NCBI RefSeq assembly: GCF_023571765.1
Contig: NZ_JAMJXC010000012.1
Location: 109,653 to 173,652 of the forward strand
Direction: 5' to 3'
Length of the DNA: 64,000 nucleotides
Source of the DNA: Xanthobacter aminoxidans
GTDB lineage: Bacteria; Pseudomonadota; Alphaproteobacteria; Rhizobiales; Xanthobacteraceae
Shown: piece after piece, positions 60,777 to 64,000 of the stretch
Layout of the letters: each line of letters starts with the position of its first letter
Numbering within the stretch: position 1 is the stretch's first letter
The notes under the pieces: generated by a model
What the model was told of the DNA's origin: nothing
The model's input: only the letters and a program-made list of their open reading frames with translations
Databases searched by the model: none
Program-made: the position numbers and the translations under genes

Positions 60777-61988
60777 ATGACCCTCGCCCCGTCGTCCCCT
60801 GTCGCCGATCCGACCCTGCCTGCCGCGACCGAAGCCAACGTGCTGTGGTTCCTGCCCACCCATGGGGACGGCCACTATCTCGGCACGTCGCACAAGGCGC
60901 GCGAGGTGAGCCTCGGCTATCTCCGGCAGATCGCCCAGGCGGCGGACCAGCTCGGCTATTTCGGCGTGCTAATTCCGACCGGCCGCAGCTGCGAGGACAG
61001 CTGGATCGTGGCTTCAGCCCTTGCCGGCCTCACCGAACGCCTGCGCTTTCTGGTGGCGGTGCGCCCCGGTCTGCTCTCCCCGGCGGTGGCCGCGCGCATG
61101 ACGGCGACGCTCGACCGCATCTCCGGCGGTCGCGCCCTGATCAATGTGGTCACCGGCGGCGATCCGGTGGAGAACAAGGGCGACGGCTTCTTCGCCGACC
61201 ATGCGGAGCGTTACGAGATCACCGCCGAGTTCCTCGACATCTACACCCGCCTTCTCAAGGGCGAGGACGTGAACTTCGCGGGCAAGCACTTCAAGGTGGA
61301 GGGCGGCAAGCTGCTTTATCCGCCGGTCCAGCAGCCGCACCCGCCCTTGTTCTTCGGCGGCTCCTCCGCGCCGGCCCATGACGTGGCGGCGCGGCAGGTG
61401 CAAAAGTATCTCACCTGGGGCGAGCCCCCGGCGCAGGTGGCGGAGAAAATCCGGGACATCCGCGCCCGCGCTGCCGCGCTCGGCCGCGAGGTCACGTTCG
61501 GCGTGCGCCTCCATGTCATCGTCCGTGATACGGCGGCTGAGGCCTGGGCGGCGGCGGACGACCTGATCCGCTATGTGGACGACACCACCATCGCCGAGGC
61601 GCAGAAGGTGTTCTCGCGCATGGATTCCGAAGGCCAGCGCCGGATGAGCGCACTACATGGCGGCCGGCGCGACAGGCTGGAGGTGGCACCCAATCTGTGG
61701 GCTGGCGTCGGCCTCGTGCGCGGCGGTGCCGGAACCGCCCTCGTGGGCGATCCGGAGACCGTGGCCGAGCGGTTGAAGGAATACATGGCGGTGGGCGTCG
61801 ATACCTTCGTGCTCTCGGGCTACCCTCACCTGGAGGAGGCCTATCGCTTCGGCGAAAGCGTGCTGCCTTTGCTGCCGCGGGCAGCCGGAACCGGCGCACC
61901 GGGCGTTGTCACCAATCATCGCGGCCCGTTCGGGGAGATCATCGGCAATGCCATCGTTCCCGAGGCGCGCCGCGTCTCCGCCTCCTGA
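60777..61988 (+). CDS. ssuD: FMNH2-dependent alkanesulfonate monooxygenase, locus 2
   Basis: 403 residues. '[15 protein letters not shown]', '[25 protein letters not shown]', '[20 protein letters not shown]', '[25 protein letters not shown]', '[30 protein letters not shown]' and '[20 protein letters not shown]'. It is closer to E. coli SsuD in the '[10 protein letters not shown]' segment than the locus 1 copy, which has '[10 protein letters not shown]', so the two may differ in substrate range. Divergent from the flavin reductase-ssuACB operon and followed by an FAD-binding protein 27 bases later. Confidence 0.95.
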   Translation: MTLAPSSPVADPTLPAATEANVLWFLPTHGDGHYLGTSHKAREVSLGYLRQIAQAADQLGYFGVLIPTGRSCEDSWIVASALAGLTERLRFLVAVRPGLLSPAVAARMTATLDRISGGRALINVVTGGDPVENKGDGFFADHAERYEITAEFLDIYTRLLKGEDVNFAGKHFKVEGGKLLYPPVQQPHPPLFFGGSSAPAHDVAARQVQKYLTWGEPPAQVAEKIRDIRARAAALGREVTFGVRLHVIVRDTAAEAWAAADDLIRYVDDTTIAEAQKVFSRMDSEGQRRMSALHGGRRDRLEVAPNLWAGVGLVRGGAGTALVGDPETVAERLKEYMAVGVDTFVLSGYPHLEEAYRFGESVLPLLPRAAGTGAPGVVTNHRGPFGEIIGNAIVPEARRVSAS

Positions 61989-62015
61989 CCGGACCGCCTC
62001 GCGAGGAGCAACGCC

Positions 62016-63500
62016 ATGCTGAATGCCTGGGAAACGCAGGGCGCGGAACCGCAGCGGGATGCGCGCACCACCGTGGTGGTCGTGGGCGGCGGCTTCAGCG
62101 GGACCTTGTTCGCACTGGCGGCAGCGGCCGCACGGCTCGACGTGGTGCTGGTCGAGCGGGAGGCGAAGGCCGGCCCCGGCCTCGCTTATGGCGCCTGCGA
62201 TCCGCTCCACCTGCTCAACGTGCCAGTGGCGCGCATGGAGGTCGGCCTCAAGCCAAGCTTCGCCCAGTGGCTGAAGGCGAGTGGCGCCGATCTTTCCGCC
62301 GCCATCGAGGAGGCGGGCGGTGATCTCGCCCGCGCCTTCGTGCCGCGCGCCTTGTTCGGCGCCTACTTCGCGGAGCGGCTGGAAGCCGCCCTCGCGGCCC
62401 GCAACGGGCGTCTGCGCCGGATTCGCGGCGAGGTCGTGCGCGTTTCCGATCGCCCGGTGCCCAGCGTCACCCTCACCGATGGGCGGCGCATCGAGGGCAC
62501 CCATGTGGTGCTCGCCACGGGCAATCTTCCGCCCCGCCCGCCGCGGACCCGCGACGGCGGCGTCTATGACAGTCCGCTGTTCGTTCCGGACCCGTGGCGA
62601 TGGCAGGACATCGACAGCCTTGGGCCGGATGCGCCGGTGCTCCTCATCGGCTCCGGCCTCACCATGGTGGACGTGGCGCTGATGCTCGAGGCGCGCGGCC
62701 ATCGCGGGCCGATCTGGAGCGTGTCGCGCCATGGCCTGGTGCCCCATGTCCATGCGGATGTGGCGGGTCAGCTCGGTAGCGTGGAGCCGTTCCTTGATCC
62801 GGACAAGGCACGCAACCCGATACAGGCGCTCCGCCTCATCCGCGCGGAGGTCCGGCAGGCTGCCGCGCGCGGGGTGCCGTGGCAGCGGGTGATGGATGCC
62901 GCACGCCCGGCCCTGGCCGCGGTCTGGGCCGGCTGGCCGCAGAAAGCCCGCGCGCAGTTCCTGCGCCACGGCCGCACCTGGTGGGACATTCACCGCCACC
63001 GGATGGCGCCACGCATCGCCGAAGCCTTCGGGGCGCTCGTCCAATCCGGGCAACTCACGGTCATCGCGGGTCGCATCGCCAGCCTCGACCTTGTGCCCGG
63101 CGGGATCGCGGCGACGCTGCGCCGGCGCCATTCGGGCCGCGTGCTCTCGCTCGAAGTGGCGCGGGTGGTGAACTGCACGGGCCCGCGCGCGGACTTCGCC
63201 GGGCTCGCCATTCCACCATTCGAGGGACTGCGGGAGACGGGCCGCATACGGCCGGACCCATTGGGGCTGGGCCTTGAGACCCGCGGCACAGCGCTGCTTG
63301 ATCGCTACGGACACGCCTCCACATGGCTGCACGCGCTCGGCCCCTTGTCGCGTCCGGCCTTCTGGGAGGTGACGGCGGTTCCCGAAATCTCGGTGCAGGT
63401 GCATCAGCTCGTCGAGGAACTGGCCCGTCCCGCGAGCCGGCGCCAGCGCCCCGACGCGCGTCTGATTGCCGAATTCGTCGATCTCGGCGAAGGAATTTGA
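62016..63500 (+). CDS. FAD/NAD(P)-binding protein (YdhS/HpnW-like family)
   Basis: 494 residues; GAGGAG lies before the ATG. 'TTVVVVGGGFSGTLFALAAAA' (dinucleotide fold 1) and 'LVEREAKAGPGLAYGACDPLHLLNVPVARM' match the FAD-NAD(P)-binding family. 'VVLATGNLPPRPPR' is followed by a second GxGxxxxD fold 'VLLIGSGLTMVDVALML', and 'NCTGPRADF' closes the domain. The reaction is unknown. Its place directly behind ssuD2 suggests an oxidoreductase acting on the sulfonate or the aldehyde product, or on electron supply; this is inference. Confidence 0.85.
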   Translation: MLNAWETQGAEPQRDARTTVVVVGGGFSGTLFALAAAAARLDVVLVEREAKAGPGLAYGACDPLHLLNVPVARMEVGLKPSFAQWLKASGADLSAAIEEAGGDLARAFVPRALFGAYFAERLEAALAARNGRLRRIRGEVVRVSDRPVPSVTLTDGRRIEGTHVVLATGNLPPRPPRTRDGGVYDSPLFVPDPWRWQDIDSLGPDAPVLLIGSGLTMVDVALMLEARGHRGPIWSVSRHGLVPHVHADVAGQLGSVEPFLDPDKARNPIQALRLIRAEVRQAAARGVPWQRVMDAARPALAAVWAGWPQKARAQFLRHGRTWWDIHRHRMAPRIAEAFGALVQSGQLTVIAGRIASLDLVPGGIAATLRRRHSGRVLSLEVARVVNCTGPRADFAGLAIPPFEGLRETGRIRPDPLGLGLETRGTALLDRYGHASTWLHALGPLSRPAFWEVTAVPEISVQVHQLVEELARPASRRQRPDARLIAEFVDLGEGI

Positions 63501-63673
63501 GGCGGCTCCGGCGGCCCTAAGGGGTAGCCGGCGGGGGAGGGCCGGGGCGCCAGCGCCCATGTGGATGGTCTCATCAATTTGAATTTTCAAGCTTTTCTCC
63601 TCTCAGTCGGCGCCAGATGTGCCGAGTTTTCCACAGCCGGCAACAGATCCGATCGGGCTCAAAAACAAGGGTG

Positions 63674-63702
63674 TTGACAGGTCTGAGGGGCACCCTTATA
63701 AG
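63674..63702 (+). promoter_or_regulatory. Near-consensus sigma-70 promoter of the rRNA operon
   Basis: TTGACA (63674-63679), exactly 17 bases, TATAAG (63697-63702). Such a strong match, in front of a rRNA leader, fits an rrn promoter; transcription should start near 63709. Confidence 0.85.
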
Positions 63703-63874
63703 CCACATCACTGACGGGGCGCCGCCGCATGGCGGGACGGCGCTTCCCCGGAGCTCTCCTCTCCACTGTCCGTAGTGGCAGCCGGTCAAAAGCCGGACGG
63801 AAAGGTGTTCTCTGGACCCTCCCAAGGGTGTGAGGCTCTCGCTTCGGCGAGGCAGAATTTGCCCGACAGGGCGC

Positions 63875-63886
63875 GCTGTTTGACAT
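63875..63886 (+). promoter_or_regulatory. BoxA-like antitermination site in the rrn leader
   Basis: GCTGTTTGACAT resembles boxA (TGCTCTTTAACA) and stands in the expected place of a rRNA leader. Match is approximate. Confidence 0.5.
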
Positions 63887-64000
63887 GTATGACAGAAGAA
63901 AGAGAAACGTGGACGGCGGAGTCCTTGCGGGCTGGGGCTGACCGAGAGGTTGGTTTTCAGCTGAGTAAGACTTGGCGGTCTAACGGAACTCCGGACCTTT

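Larger units (their letters stand above)
63501..63999 (+). promoter_or_regulatory. Ribosomal RNA operon leader region
   Basis: No gene. The 3' part ('AAGAGAAACGTGGACGGCGG' type sequence near 63900-63930 and onwards) is the conserved leader before 16S rRNA in rhizobial-type alphaproteobacteria. The promoter and antitermination-like sites within it are listed separately. The 16S gene should begin just right of the window. Confidence 0.75.

Noticed and set aside
63574..63886. Short minus-strand frames in the rRNA leader
   Set aside because: They overlap the rrn promoter and leader; no ribosome site or recognisable protein.

Overview
The window is a GC-rich stretch of an alphaproteobacterial chromosome. 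Gene content points to Hyphomicrobiales, and a Xanthobacter/Azorhizobium-like member of Xanthobacteraceae is my best guess. Supporting signs are an IalB-family secreted protein, a TauE/TIGR02186 pair, DUF1499 and extensin-like proteins, a giant Gly/Thr-rich autotransporter, an Omp25/31-like barrel protein, and at the right edge a ribosomal RNA leader of rhizobial type with a near-consensus promoter. Genus assignment is inference; no 16S sequence is inside the window.

Left part (1-23 kb): a partial AraC-type regulator is divergent from a 2.6-kilo-residue autotransporter adhesin. Then come an IalB-like protein, an exported adenosine-deaminase-like enzyme and a SABATH-type carboxyl methyltransferase. 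A minus-strand run follows: an orphan TRAP binding protein with a Cache/PAS/GGDEF/EAL protein, a peptide-deformylase-like protein that has lost metal ligands, a ClC antiporter, an SbmA/YddA-type ABC exporter, a short PhnA protein and an acyl-CoA synthetase.

Middle (23-52 kb) is mostly ordinary chromosome: propionyl-CoA synthetase, two tandem small secreted proteins, an outer-membrane barrel, MBL hydrolase, SRAP protein, DUF1499, HAD phosphatase, extensin-like protein, L,D-transpeptidase, CorA, SDR, PdxH, a lipoprotein, a DnaJ-like co-chaperone, a MaoC hydratase, polyphosphate:AMP phosphotransferase, an HxlR regulator with its divergent oxidoreductase, tRNA-Gln, a crotonase, a TauE exporter pair, MeaB with Pcp, CsbD, FolP-FolK, MsrA and an EAL-domain membrane protein.

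Right part (52.6-63.5 kb) is the most coherent system: two organosulfonate-utilisation loci facing each other. Locus 1 (+) has a monooxygenase (ssuD-like), a binding protein, an ABC ATPase and, after an apparent approximately 0.7-kb AT-rich insertion, the permease. Locus 2 has ssuB-ssuC-ssuA and a flavin reductase on the minus strand, divergent from a second ssuD plus an FAD/NAD(P)-binding protein. They meet at a bidirectional terminator. The promoter regions of the two monooxygenase genes share an AT-rich sequence, a near-perfect 23-bp palindrome at locus 2, which suggests common control by sulfur supply. The window ends in an rRNA operon leader.

No CRISPR array, prophage, IS element or obvious defence island was seen. 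The observations I rank highest are the SABATH methyltransferase, the degenerate deformylase, the interrupted sulfonate operon with its shared operator-like palindrome, and the orphan TRAP receptor beside a c-di-GMP protein.
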